DNA of 64,000 nucleotides from an uncultured Eubacteriales bacterium (GTDB lineage Bacteria; Bacillota; Clostridia; UBA1381). Numbering within the stretch: the stretch's first letter is position 1; every line of letters starts with the position of its first letter. Positions 26,966-35,564 of the stretch are shown piece by piece. The position numbers were made by a program, and so were the translations under genes. The stretch lies in contig CAJKHT010000002.1 of NCBI GenBank assembly GCA_905199755.1, positions 27,342 to 91,341 on the forward strand, in the 5' to 3' direction. A model generated the notes under the pieces. That model was not told where the DNA came from. It worked only from the letters and a program-made list of their open reading frames with translations, and searched no databases.

Positions 26966-29062
26966 ATGAAGCTTCGCAAAAAATTAACAGCCACTGTTCT
27001 TTCGGCGGCAATATGTATTCCCGGAATATCCGTATCGGCATATGATTTACCGCATGATTTCTGGGGACTCAACGAAAAATATTCGGCAGCGGTAGACTCA
27101 AAAAATCATTCGGAAACGGCATACTACGGCAGTAAAATAGTCGATCTCATTTCAGGGGAACCGAGCAACGAGCAAACAGACAATATAGTAGGTTCAAGAG
27201 CATATGAGGTGGCATTTGCTTACTTCTTTACGGGCGATTATCAAAATGCCGCAAAGTATTTTAATACATATATCCCCTACGGCGAGAAAATGGGCTGGAC
27301 AGACGGAGTAAGAATTGCAAAGGAATACGTAAAGCAGCTTTCGTCATCACTTGATATATACAAGCATACGGAGCAAATCCAAAAATACTACAGCGCGAAA
27401 AATGAGCCTCAGGGTGTGCTTAGCGGTGAAATCAGCGAAAAGACACAGGACGGCGACTCCATGGTGCTTTTATATCTCGAATACGGCTATTCCGATGAGC
27501 TCAACTGGGCAAAGGTCGTGTTTGACAACGCGCGCAGAGACGGCAAGGCTGTTGAGCTTGCGGTTAATTTCCCCAATCAGGGCGACACCGCACGTTCCGT
27601 TTCCGCAGCCGATTCCTATTTGGCGCAGCTTTATTCCCTCGTTTCACAGTATACGGATGTTCCTGTTTTCTGCCGTATAGGAGCAGAAGTGAATATATGG
27701 GGAAATTCCTGCACACCTGATGAATTTAAAAATGCATTTCTCACAATAGCAAACAGAATGAAAACACTGCAAAATACCGCTATACTGTGGAGCATAGCCC
27801 ACACCGACCGCTGGTACAGCAGCGAATGGCCGTATACGGCAGATGATTTCTATCCCGGTGACGAAAACGTTGATTATGCCGGTATCACCATATACTGCAA
27901 CAAATACTTTGAGGGCAGAACTTGGGAGGGTACTGAGAAATTTAATGAAATCTGTTTCAAAACAGGCTACAGTGCCGACCCTGTACTTATGATTAAGGAT
28001 TTTGTTGAAAAGTACGGTTCACGAAAGCCTATTATAATTTCCGAATGCGGAAGTGCTTATTATACGCAGGGCAGCATAAATCAGAATCATCAGGATTGGG
28101 CAGCGGAGCATTTAAAGGAAATATATTCATATGTACCGATGGTGTATCCGCAGGTTAAGCTTATTGCGTATTTCAATAAGCAGATAACACACGAAACAAA
28201 TTGGTATGATCTTGACAGCTCCGCACCGCTTAAGGCGGCATATTCTGAAATGAATATGAAACCGTGGTTTATAAAGAATAACTTTGCCAATAAATCCGGT
28301 GTATTCTTTGAACGGCTCGGCGGATCGGACATAACCGACAGCAGCGTTACTCTGAGTGCATATCCGCATATATACGGCTCAGACTACACCAAAGTAACTT
28401 ATTATCTTGATGACACGGCTGCCGCATCCTCGGACACCGTGCCGTATACCGTGCAGCTTTCCCTCGCGGGAGCGCATAAGCTGACCGTAACGGCACAGGG
28501 CAGCACAGGCGAACAGGTTACCCGTGAATACAGTATAAACGGCACGGGCGGCACTGATACGCCGACAGATGATAATTCAATTTTTAATGATACATCATCG
28601 CTTTCCGAGGTACAGAAGAATGCTCTCAAAAAAGTATACGACAGCGGAATAATTACAGGATATGACGATAATTCCGTAAGACCTTACAATACCATAACAC
28701 GTGCGGAATTTGCGGCAATGGTATGCCGTCTGATGAATTACACGGCAGACGAAAATTGTACATTCAATGATGCAGCAAACCATTGGGCGGCGAAGTATAT
28801 AAAAGCATGTGTTGATGCGGGAGCGATAAACGGAATAGGAAACAATAATTTTGCTCCCGACAGCAATATAACGATTGAACAGGCATTAAAAATCATAACC
28901 GTTGTATGCGGCATGGCATCTCCCGATGCAAAATATCCCGACGGATTTATTGCGGCTGCAGTCTCAAACGCGCTGACCGATAACATTACATCAAATGTAA
29001 TGTCATCGGATTTAAAAAGAATAGATGCGGCAATGATTATGTCAAAAACCAATATGAACTGA
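26966..29062 (+). CDS. SLH-anchored GH26-like surface protein
   Basis: The frame opens at 26915, but the ATG at 26966 fits best: AAAGGA upstream and a signal peptide ending VSA. The 698-residue product has a helical, TPR-like stretch (about 60-150). A TIM barrel of clan GH-A resembling family 26 follows (about 155-440), with candidate acid/base Glu241 (RIGAEVNIWG) and nucleophile Glu360 (IISECGSA). A short Ig-like linker then leads to about three S-layer-homology repeats (from about residue 540). The SLH part should hold it to the cell wall. A beta-mannanase-like or xylanase-like activity is inferred from fold only. A terminator follows the stop codon directly. Confidence 0.85.
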   Translation: MKLRKKLTATVLSAAICIPGISVSAYDLPHDFWGLNEKYSAAVDSKNHSETAYYGSKIVDLISGEPSNEQTDNIVGSRAYEVAFAYFFTGDYQNAAKYFNTYIPYGEKMGWTDGVRIAKEYVKQLSSSLDIYKHTEQIQKYYSAKNEPQGVLSGEISEKTQDGDSMVLLYLEYGYSDELNWAKVVFDNARRDGKAVELAVNFPNQGDTARSVSAADSYLAQLYSLVSQYTDVPVFCRIGAEVNIWGNSCTPDEFKNAFLTIANRMKTLQNTAILWSIAHTDRWYSSEWPYTADDFYPGDENVDYAGITIYCNKYFEGRTWEGTEKFNEICFKTGYSADPVLMIKDFVEKYGSRKPIIISECGSAYYTQGSINQNHQDWAAEHLKEIYSYVPMVYPQVKLIAYFNKQITHETNWYDLDSSAPLKAAYSEMNMKPWFIKNNFANKSGVFFERLGGSDITDSSVTLSAYPHIYGSDYTKVTYYLDDTAAASSDTVPYTVQLSLAGAHKLTVTAQGSTGEQVTREYSINGTGGTDTPTDDNSIFNDTSSLSEVQKNALKKVYDSGIITGYDDNSVRPYNTITRAEFAAMVCRLMNYTADENCTFNDAANHWAAKYIKACVDAGAINGIGNNNFAPDSNITIEQALKIITVVCGMASPDAKYPDGFIAAAVSNALTDNITSNVMSSDLKRIDAAMIMSKTNMN

Positions 29063-29085
29063 ACGGCAAAATACGGTTTATCCGC

Positions 29086-29130
29086 AAAAATATGAACGGC
29101 AGAAAAAATGCCGTTCATATTTTTTATTTT
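29086..29130 (+). terminator. rho-independent terminator after the GH26-like gene
   Basis: A perfect 15-bp stem (arms 29086-29100 and 29110-29124, core ATGAACGGC/GCCGTTCAT) with a 9-nt loop runs into a T-rich tail. It ends the surface-protein transcript just before the tRNA promoter. Confidence 0.85.
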
Positions 29131-29144
29131 TTTCAAAAAAAGTA

Positions 29145-29173
29145 TTGACATTTTATATAAAATCTGTTATACT
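29145..29173 (+). promoter_or_regulatory. promoter of tRNA-Gln
   Basis: TTGACA (29145-29150) and TATACT (29168-29173) are separated by 17 bp, placing the start site about 12 nt before the mature tRNA 5' end. Confidence 0.8.
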
Positions 29174-29192
29174 ATTATGGTCGGTTAGATAA

Positions 29193-29266
29193 TGCGGAAT
29201 TGTGTAAAGGTAGCACGAATGACTCTGACTCATTTTGTTCGGGTTCGAATCCTGATTCCGCAGCCA
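29193..29266 (+). tRNA. tRNA-Gln (anticodon CTG)
   Basis: A complete cloverleaf of 74 nt with encoded CCA. The acceptor stem TGCGGAA pairs with TTCCGCA, followed by discriminator G and CCA, as usual for bacterial tRNA-Gln. The D-arm is GTGT/GCAC. The anticodon stem AATGA/TCATT encloses the loop CTCTGAC, with anticodon CTG at 29225-29227 reading CAG. The T-arm TCGGG/CCTGA encloses TTCGAAT. It stands alone, not in a cluster. A CTG-anticodon isoacceptor usually accompanies a TTG one elsewhere. Confidence 0.95.
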
Positions 29267-29320
29267 TAAACGCACTGTAATTTTGATACTGTAGGTATTA
29301 AGATTATGGTGCTTTTTCTT

Positions 29321-29350
29321 TGCATAAAACCCTTTGTTTTATGCAGTTTT
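29321..29350 (+). terminator. likely terminator after tRNA-Gln
   Basis: TGCATAAAAC (29321-29330) pairs with GTTTTATGCA (29336-29345) around a 5-nt loop, followed by GTTTT. The T-tract is short, so strength is uncertain. Confidence 0.5.
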
Positions 29351-29357
29351 CGGATAC

Positions 29358-29606
29358 TCACGGCAACGATTTATCGGTTTGGGCGCATTTCATAAAATCG
29401 CATAAAAAATTTTTTATGTTTTTTACCGCCGATTCGACAATTGCACCGTTATATTCTATTGTATTTTTGATTATAACACCTGACATATTAGAATAAAGTA
29501 TAAGCCATACCGCTAACGGGATTATAATTATTGCCGCAAACGACAGACACAGCTTATACAAAATACTTCTGTTTTCATTCTCATGTGTTGTTTTCAAACA
29601 TTTCAC
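29358..29606 (-). pseudogene. truncated N-terminus of a membrane sensor/AraC-type regulator
   Basis: An 82-codon frame (GTG start) has a basic head, one transmembrane helix (about 18-40, LCLSFAAIIIIPLAVWLILY) and then about 40 residues (IIKNTIEYNGAIVESAVKNIKNF) before a stop. This pattern is exactly the start of large extracytoplasmic-sensor regulators or kinases of the YesM/AraC type, which normally run to 500-750 residues. Everything after the first helix is missing. It is best read as the remnant of such a gene. A genuine small membrane protein is less likely. Confidence 0.55.
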
Positions 29607-29773
29607 CCTTTGCTATTATAGTGATTGCTTATTTAGTATACCATACCGTGTCGTTTAATTCAACCGAATTCTTTGTACAAAAACACAGATTTCGATACAG
29701 AAACACCAAATACAAAGGCTATATAATAACACAAAATCCCCGAACCGACTACAGATTTCCCGTTTTTTTCGCC

Positions 29774-30583
29774 TTATTTCCTCTGCCGATACTCCTTGGG
29801 CGGCATATTTTTATATCTTTTAAACAAGCGGTCAAAATAATTCAGATTGTCATAGCCGACACTCTGTGCTATATCCGAAATGCTTTCATCTGTATTTGTC
29901 AGGAGTATGGCTGATTTCTCAATCCGAAAACGGTTTATGTACTCCAGTATCGTCATACCCACGGACTGACGGAAGATACGGCACAAATGGCTCTCGGTAA
30001 CATAATGCAGCTTTGCCAGATCGGAGGTTGAGATCGGTTTATCGTAATTTTTGTGTATATAGTCAAGCAGCATATTTATTTTTTTCATTCTGCCGATTCG
30101 TGTTTCATATTCAAATTCGGAAAGCTGCATGGCTGTATAATTTTCAATAAGATATGCCATAAGAAGATAAATTTCTCCTTTTATGACCATATCGGAGCAT
30201 CTGCCTGCATTAGATGCCTTATCCGAAATAAGCCTGAATGCCGACGTTATAAATTCATCCTTTGCTATTTTCGACTCCAATATAATATTTTTACATTCCG
30301 TATCACTGAATATCGACGGATTTATGATAGCACATATATATTCGACAGGTTTATCACACTGCATGGAATGAAGCTCATTGCTGTTCACTACAATCGTTTC
30401 TCCGTCCCGTGCCTCAAACCGGTTTGAATTGCAAAAAAAGCTGCCGCTGCCCGACAGAACATGCAAAAGCTCAATATGCTCATGCCAGTGCGGCGGAAAT
30501 TCCGCGGCAGTGTATTTGCGTATTTTAATCGGAAAACCCTGCGCAAGCTCCGAAATATCTTCATACAACAATATATCGTTCAC
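29774..30583 (-). CDS. AraC-family regulator with cupin sensor domain
   Basis: The 269-residue protein has an N-terminal cupin domain (about 15-100, with FPPHWHEHIELLHVLSG and NSNELHSMQ) that typically binds a sugar. The C-terminal AraC DNA-binding region (about 168-269) has the two HTH units (LAKLHYVTESHLCRIFRQ and IAQSVGYDNLNYFDRLFKRY) and the PKEYR end. It is transcribed away from the isomerase/dehydrogenase operon that starts 119 bp upstream, so it most likely regulates that operon in response to its substrate. Confidence 0.93.
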   Translation of the reverse strand: MNDILLYEDISELAQGFPIKIRKYTAAEFPPHWHEHIELLHVLSGSGSFFCNSNRFEARDGETIVVNSNELHSMQCDKPVEYICAIINPSIFSDTECKNIILESKIAKDEFITSAFRLISDKASNAGRCSDMVIKGEIYLLMAYLIENYTAMQLSEFEYETRIGRMKKINMLLDYIHKNYDKPISTSDLAKLHYVTESHLCRIFRQSVGMTILEYINRFRIEKSAILLTNTDESISDIAQSVGYDNLNYFDRLFKRYKNMPPKEYRQRK

Positions 30584-30626
30584 AATACCACCTCAAAATT
30601 GTGCTAATTATAGTCAAAACCGTTCA

Positions 30627-30655
30627 TTGCTTTTCTCCTGCCCTAAGTATATAAT
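30627..30655 (+). promoter_or_regulatory. predicted promoter of the isomerase/dehydrogenase operon
   Basis: TTGCTT (30627-30632) and TATAAT (30650-30655) are 17 bp apart. The start codon at 30702 is preceded by AAAGGAGA. The weak -35 fits activation by the divergent AraC regulator. Confidence 0.6.
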
Positions 30656-30701
30656 AAAAGCATCGGAAAGTCAATGAAAACTTAAAGGAGATGATTTTTT
30701 C

Positions 30702-31517
30702 ATGAAACTGGGAGTATTAATAAATCTTGACAGTGAGCAGATTGAAGAAAAATTTGCAAAGCTTCGGAAAATGGGCTTTAATTCCTGTCAGCTTTGCTGC
30801 TGGAGACAAAGACTCATGACCGGGGAAACGGCAGAAAAAATAAAAGGGTACTGTCAAAAATATGATATTGACATTTCAACCTTCTGGTGCGGCTGGAGCG
30901 GTCCGCAGGCTTGGAATTTCACCGACGGACCGTTAACGCTCGGACTGGTACCCGCAGAGTATCGTTTTAAAAGAATGAATGAGCTTAAGCACGGTTCGGA
31001 TTTTGCAAAAATGCTCGGAGTTGAAAACATTGCAACTCATGTGGGTTTCTTACCCGAAGTCCCCGCAACAGAACAATATCGTGCAATCATCGCGGCATTG
31101 AGAAATGTTGCGGAGCATGTAAAGGAAAACGGACAGTATTTCCTGTTTGAAACAGGTCAGGAAACTCCCGTTACATTAAGAAGAGCTATTGAGGACATAG
31201 GCACGGGCAATCTCGGAATAAATCTCGATCCCGCAAATCTGATACTTTACGGCAAAGCAAACCCGATTGACGCGCTCGATGTATTCGGCGAATATGTACG
31301 CGATATTCACGCAAAGGACGGCTGCTATCCGACAAACGGTCACGAGCTCGGCGAAGAAAAGCCTTTGGGCGATGGAAAAGTAAATTTCCCGATGTTTATT
31401 AAAAGATTAAAAGAAATCGGCTACGACGGTCCGCTCACGATTGAACGCGAAATTTCCGGGGATAAACAAATTGAAGATATAAAGCACGCAAAAGTGTTAT
31501 TGGAGGAATTGATATGA
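30702..31517 (+). CDS. sugar phosphate isomerase/epimerase (xylose isomerase-like TIM barrel)
   Basis: The 271-residue protein of the AP endonuclease 2/IolE-like superfamily. The barrel carries the expected metal-ligand regions: VGFLPEVP, FETGQET (Glu), NLDPANLILYG (Asp), VRDIHAKDG (His) and LTIERE (Glu). Such enzymes isomerise or epimerise keto-sugars or inosose. Its stop overlaps the ATG of the next gene by 4 bp (ATGA). Together with the two following dehydrogenases it forms an oxidation-isomerisation set of the kind used for inositol, ketosugar or rare-sugar breakdown. The exact substrate is unknown. Confidence 0.9.
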   Translation: MKLGVLINLDSEQIEEKFAKLRKMGFNSCQLCCWRQRLMTGETAEKIKGYCQKYDIDISTFWCGWSGPQAWNFTDGPLTLGLVPAEYRFKRMNELKHGSDFAKMLGVENIATHVGFLPEVPATEQYRAIIAALRNVAEHVKENGQYFLFETGQETPVTLRRAIEDIGTGNLGINLDPANLILYGKANPIDALDVFGEYVRDIHAKDGCYPTNGHELGEEKPLGDGKVNFPMFIKRLKEIGYDGPLTIEREISGDKQIEDIKHAKVLLEELI

Positions 31518-32482
31518 TAAAGGTTGCATTGATAGGCATAGGCGGAATGGGCGGCTGCCATTTCAACTGCTACAAGGATATTGAAAATGCCGAGGTCATT
31601 GCGGTATGCGATGTACGCACGGATATGGCAAAAGAAAAAGTCAATAACGAAAGCATACATATATATTCAAGCTATGATGAGCTTCTTGAAAATGAAAATC
31701 CCGATTATGTGGATATATGCACACCAAGCTATATGCATCGCGAAATGAGCATAAAGGCTCTTGAAAAAGGAATAAACGTGTTATGCGAAAAGCCGATGAG
31801 CCTTACAACCGCGGACACAGAGGCAATTTTATCGGCTGTGAAAAAATCGGGTAAAATCTTTATGACCGCACACGTTGTAAGATTTATGAAAGCATATATG
31901 TATCTGAAAAATGTTATTGACTCCAAAGAATTGGGGGATTTGCTGCGGCTTGATATGAAGCGTATTTCATCAATTCCCGACTGGAGCTGGGAGGATTGGA
32001 TGCGCAATCTTGACAAGAGCGGCGGCACTCCGATTGATTTATCGATCCATGACATTGATTTCGTGCAATATGTACTCGGCGAACCGAAAGAGGTGAGCGG
32101 TGTATATCACAAATTAAAGAATAACAATGATTTTATTGTATCGGAATTGGTATACGATAATTATGTCGTAACAACCGAGGCAACCTGGTACAACTATAAT
32201 ATTCCGTTTGAAGCAAGCTTTAACGCGGTATTTACAAACGGCACACTTTGCTTAAAAGGCGGCAAAATTTTTAAAAACGGCGAGGAAGTTGAAGTAACGG
32301 CAGAAAACACAGCTGCCGATACCGGAATCAATATTTCCGATACGGACGGCTACGGCGGTGAAATCGAGTATTTTGTTTCGTGTGTTGAAAAGAATATTCA
32401 GCCGCAGATTGTGACACCCGAAAGCTCTCAGGCAAGCGTTAAGCTTATTGAAAGAATACTTGCAAATTCGGTTATTATATAA
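31514..32482 (+). CDS. Gfo/Idh/MocA-family NAD(P)-dependent dehydrogenase (first copy)
   Basis: The 322-residue protein has an N-terminal Rossmann domain (ALIGIGGMGGCH, Asp at the end of strand 2 in AVCDVR, and the cis-proline motif CEKPMSL). The C-terminal alpha/beta substrate domain includes GTPIDLSIHDIDFVQYVLG, with the catalytic His in IHDIDF. The ATG overlaps the isomerase stop codon. It probably oxidises a hydroxyl of a sugar or cyclitol with NAD+. Confidence 0.93.
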   Translation: MIKVALIGIGGMGGCHFNCYKDIENAEVIAVCDVRTDMAKEKVNNESIHIYSSYDELLENENPDYVDICTPSYMHREMSIKALEKGINVLCEKPMSLTTADTEAILSAVKKSGKIFMTAHVVRFMKAYMYLKNVIDSKELGDLLRLDMKRISSIPDWSWEDWMRNLDKSGGTPIDLSIHDIDFVQYVLGEPKEVSGVYHKLKNNNDFIVSELVYDNYVVTTEATWYNYNIPFEASFNAVFTNGTLCLKGGKIFKNGEEVEVTAENTAADTGINISDTDGYGGEIEYFVSCVEKNIQPQIVTPESSQASVKLIERILANSVII

Positions 32483-32494
32483 CACAAAGGAACA

Positions 32495-33703
32495 TTGAAA
32501 ATGAAAACCTGTATAATTGTCGGTGCGGGCGGCAGAGGAAAAGACTCCTATGCGCCGTATATTAAAGAAAAAAATTTAATGAAAATTGTCGGGGTTGCCG
32601 AGCCTGATGCAAAAAAGAGAACGGAATTTCAAAGAACATATGAAATCCCCTCGGATATGGTGTTTTCCGATTACCGTATTCTCTTTGGCAAAGGCAGGCT
32701 TGCGGATGCGGTTATCATATGCACACAGGATAAAATGCATCTCGAACCAACATTGGCGGCAATAAAATGCGGTTATCATATTCTGCTCGAAAAGCCGATT
32801 TCGCCCGTTTATGAAGAAACAGGAATACTCGAAAATGCTCTGAAAGGCTATGACAAAGTATTCATGACAGGTTTTGTTCTTCGGTACACCCCGTTTATAC
32901 AAAAAATCAAAGAGCTGCTAGACAACAACGCGATAGGCAGGATTATGAACATGCAGCTCAATGAAAATGAGGGCTACTGGCATCATGCGCACAGTTATGT
33001 GAGAGGACCGTGGAACAGTACACAAAAAGCCGCTCCGCTGATTGTCGCAAAATCGTGTCATGATTTCGACCTCATGCTTTACCTTATAAACAGCAGCTGC
33101 AAAAAAATCACCTCATACGGTTCAAACGGATATTTCACCGCCGACAATGCTCCCGGTGATGTACCCGACAGATGCACGGACGGCTGTGCTTATGCCGATA
33201 CCTGCAAATACAATGCCGTAAAGCTGTACACAGACGGTCAGGCATCGTATTTTGTACATAAATTCGAGTGCGGCGCAAAAAAAGATGATATTGTAAATGC
33301 ATTGAAAACGAATCCATACGGCAGATGCGTGTACAAATGCGATAATGATGTATGCGACCATCAGATTGCGGCGCTGGAATTTGAAAACGGCGTGTGCGCG
33401 GTTTTCACCGTTTCGGCATTTTCGCTGAGAAATACCAGAACGATTAAGCTTATGGGAACAGAGGGGGAAATCGGCGGCTGTATGGAGGACGGCGAAATAA
33501 CGTTAAGACGTTTTTGTGACGAGTCCGAAACAAAAATATCCGTCACGCACGACAATACAAAGCATTGCGGCGGTGACGGCGGTCTTATGAATTATTTTGC
33601 TTCGGCGCTTGAAGATAAGAATTATAAAACAGACCATAAAATTTTTGAAGCACATGCTTTGGCTTTTAAAGCCGAAAAATCGCGTATTAATTCTCTTATA
33701 TAA
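32495..33703 (+). CDS. Gfo/Idh/MocA-family dehydrogenase (second copy, with Cys-rich insert)
   Basis: The 402-residue protein has a Rossmann start (IIVGAGGRGKDSYAPY), an EKPISP motif, and KSCHDFDLMLYLI, matching the catalytic Lys/His regions. It is about 80 residues longer than its neighbour because of an insert (about 225-285) rich in Cys (RCTDGCAYADTCKYNA, then YGRCVYKCDNDVCDHQ). This Cys pattern is a recurring feature of one Gfo/Idh branch. Whether it binds metal cannot be told here. A strong terminator follows directly. Confidence 0.92.
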   Translation: MKMKTCIIVGAGGRGKDSYAPYIKEKNLMKIVGVAEPDAKKRTEFQRTYEIPSDMVFSDYRILFGKGRLADAVIICTQDKMHLEPTLAAIKCGYHILLEKPISPVYEETGILENALKGYDKVFMTGFVLRYTPFIQKIKELLDNNAIGRIMNMQLNENEGYWHHAHSYVRGPWNSTQKAAPLIVAKSCHDFDLMLYLINSSCKKITSYGSNGYFTADNAPGDVPDRCTDGCAYADTCKYNAVKLYTDGQASYFVHKFECGAKKDDIVNALKTNPYGRCVYKCDNDVCDHQIAALEFENGVCAVFTVSAFSLRNTRTIKLMGTEGEIGGCMEDGEITLRRFCDESETKISVTHDNTKHCGGDGGLMNYFASALEDKNYKTDHKIFEAHALAFKAEKSRINSLI

Positions 33704-33707
33704 CATT

Positions 33708-33740
33708 AAACCCTCCTGCCGCTGCGGCAGGAGGGTTTAA
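33708..33740 (+). terminator. strong rho-independent terminator of the isomerase/dehydrogenase operon
   Basis: The arms AAACCCTCCTGCCGC and GCGGCAGGAGGGTTT form a 14-15 bp G+C-rich hairpin directly after the last stop codon. Confidence 0.85.
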
Positions 33741-33756
33741 TTCAGACTCTGCTGTA

Positions 33757-33925
33757 TTATTTTATTTCATCAAATACACGTACATAATCAACTTCAAAGC
33801 AATCCGGCAAAACCGCATTTTTTAATTCCTCAACGGGACTGCCCTGCCATACATTGCTGTCACCCGCCAATCCCGCATTTGTGTGATTTGTTCCGTAATT
33901 GAATACAATAAAATCAACAGTATCA
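33757..33925 (-). pseudogene. C-terminal remnant of a GH16/concanavalin-like glycosidase
   Basis: On the minus strand about 50 codons end at TAA (33757-33759). They read VDFIVFNYGTNHTNAG, then WQGSPVEELK, and finish PDCFEVDYVRVFDEIK. The VDYVRV ending is the signature last strand of family 16 glycosidases. No start codon or catalytic region is attached: about 170 bp in, the sequence switches to an AraC-type gene on the other strand. It is therefore a deletion remnant, not a gene. Confidence 0.6.
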
Positions 33926-34371
33926 CACTTGAAAAAACCAAGCTTTTTCTGTATGATTTTTTCGATATTGCAATAGAAAGTATAACCTCCGAGCGAAAAA
34001 AGGCATCAATGGCGGTTATTTCGGAAATTTTAGATTATATTAATAAAAACTATAAGGAAAACCTTACCATGCAGCAGATTTCATCATTGTTTTTCATGAA
34101 TACCGCGTATCTCGGAAGACTGTTTAAAAAGAAAACGGGAAAATCCTTTAACTCGTATCTGAACGAAATAAGAATAAAAGCCGCCAAATCTCTGCTCGAA
34201 TCAACCTCTCTTAAAATACATGAAATTTCCAAGGAGGTTGGATATAACGACTTCAACTATTTCGTTACCAAATTTGAGAGCATTGAGGCTCTTTCACCGA
34301 AGAATTACCGAAATAAATATATAGCCTCACTGTCGGAGCATGAAACAGCGCATTCACCCGAAACCGAGTAA
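33925..34371 (+). pseudogene. C-terminal AraC/YesN DNA-binding fragment
   Basis: The open frame begins at 33883, but the first 14 codons are antisense to the GH16 remnant. Recognisable regulator sequence starts about 33925 (FFDIAIESITSERKK) and contains both AraC HTH units (ISSLFFMNTAYLGRLFKK and ISKEVGYNDFNYFVTKF) to the usual end (PKNYRNKY). The receiver or sensor half of this YesN-like protein is missing, and no ribosome binding site precedes it. It probably arose from the same rearrangement that cut the GH16 gene. Confidence 0.65.
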
Positions 34372-34399
34372 AATCCGCTGTATAAAAAATATCATTAAT

Positions 34400-34636
34400 T
34401 TATTTATGCAGCATTTTTAAATATTCGGTAGGTGACATGCCTGTTTTTCTGCGAAACACCCTCGAGAAATAATAAATATCACAAAAACCTGTTTCTTCGG
34501 CAATCTGCGTGACCGACTTTTTTTGTGTGTACATCATATTTTTTGCCATATTAATGCGTACATTCCCCAAATATGAAAAAATTGTCTGACCGATGCTTTG
34601 CTTAAAGCATCGGTTCATAGTGAAGTATACATTAAT
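34400..34636 (-). pseudogene. C-terminal AraC DNA-binding fragment, opposite orientation
   Basis: An ATG at 34618 opens 72 codons (CFKQSIGQTIFSYLGNVRI, IAEETGFCDIYYFSRVFRRK, SPTEYLKML), but the homology continues in frame upstream to a TGA at about 34637 (NVYFT, the usual start of the first recognition helix region). Only about 78 residues of an AraC-type regulator remain. It is tail-to-tail with the previous fragment, 28 bp apart. Confidence 0.65.
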
Positions 34637-34787
34637 TCATTATGTTTTTCAATAACTGTTTTTACATAGATTTGTGTTTAAGCGATATTTTTTGAATATT
34701 TTTCTTCCATGCAGCGTTATTATTCATTTACTGATTTTAATTTTAACGTTATCATATTATCTGATAATTTTTTATGGAGGAATTTCA

Positions 34788-35456
34788 ATGAAGCTGAAAA
34801 ACAAATTACCCGATCCGTCACTGTTCACGCTTACCGACCCCAGCGGTACAATGAGTCTTTTTGCATATAATGTTTCCTCCATGCTTATAACCTCAATGAT
34901 CGCTTCTCTCGGAAGTCAGGTGATGAATACAAAGGTTTTTGTAACAAATATTGCTAATTATACATATTTATTCGGTTATGCCATGGCACAGTCGAGCGCG
35001 CTCATGACAGGCAGACTCTGCGGTGCAAAAAAATATGACAGAGCAAAAGCACTTTTCAGACAAAATATCAGATTTATTCCGATGATAAATGCTTGTATGG
35101 CATTCATTGCTTTCCTTTTTTCAAATCAGCTTATGCGGATTTTCACGGATGATGCTGCGATAATCCATACGGCGCACTATTTATTTTTGGCTGATATTGC
35201 GGTAGAAGCTTTCAGGGGAATAACCCATATGGGTGAAAATTCTCTTTGCAGCGTGGAGGATACACTGTACACGTCAATAGTTTCAATAGCATCATGCTTT
35301 TTGATAAGTGTACTGTTTTGCCGTATATTCTGTATTCATCTCGGAATGGGGCTTTTCGGATATTATATTGCCGCAATGGCAGATGAGGGAATACGCGGAT
35401 TGATGTATCGTATACGCTGGAACAAAGGAAAATGGATTGAGCACTGTAATACCTGA
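34788..35456 (+). pseudogene. C-terminal half of a MATE-family multidrug/Na+ antiporter
   Basis: The ATG at 34788 is preceded by GGAGG with good spacing and gives 222 residues with about five membrane segments. The sequence matches the second bundle of MATE transporters (LTDPSGTMSLFAYN, YAMAQSSALMTGRLCGAKKYDRAKALF, MRIFTDD). Full-length MATE proteins have twelve helices and about 450 residues, so the first bundle is absent. The ribosome binding site leaves open a translated half-protein, but I read it as a decayed gene next to other fragments. Confidence 0.65.
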
Positions 35457-35499
35457 TTGTCCTTTATCCCTCACAAAACATTTCTTTTTATCATAGAAC

Positions 35500-35528
35500 T
35501 TGACAACAGACGCGGATTATAATATAAT
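35500..35528 (+). promoter_or_regulatory. consensus sigma-A promoter upstream of the PH-like membrane protein and ricT
   Basis: A perfect TTGACA (35500-35505), 17-bp spacer and perfect TATAAT (35523-35528). The start codon at 35565 follows about 30 nt after the expected start site. Confidence 0.8.
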
Positions 35529-35564
35529 TAAATGTATATTATATTCAAGCGAGGTCGGGCGGTT

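Noticed and set aside
29193..29606. Attachment site of an integrated element at tRNA-Gln
   Set aside because: No integrase gene and no visible repeat of the tRNA 3' end in the following 6 kb.
33883..33925. N-terminal 14 residues of the 162-codon AraC frame as a real start
   Set aside because: This stretch is antisense to the GH16-like remnant and lacks a ribosome binding site.
35292..35474. Minus-strand frame opposite the MATE fragment
   Set aside because: Short, no ribosome binding site and no recognisable content.
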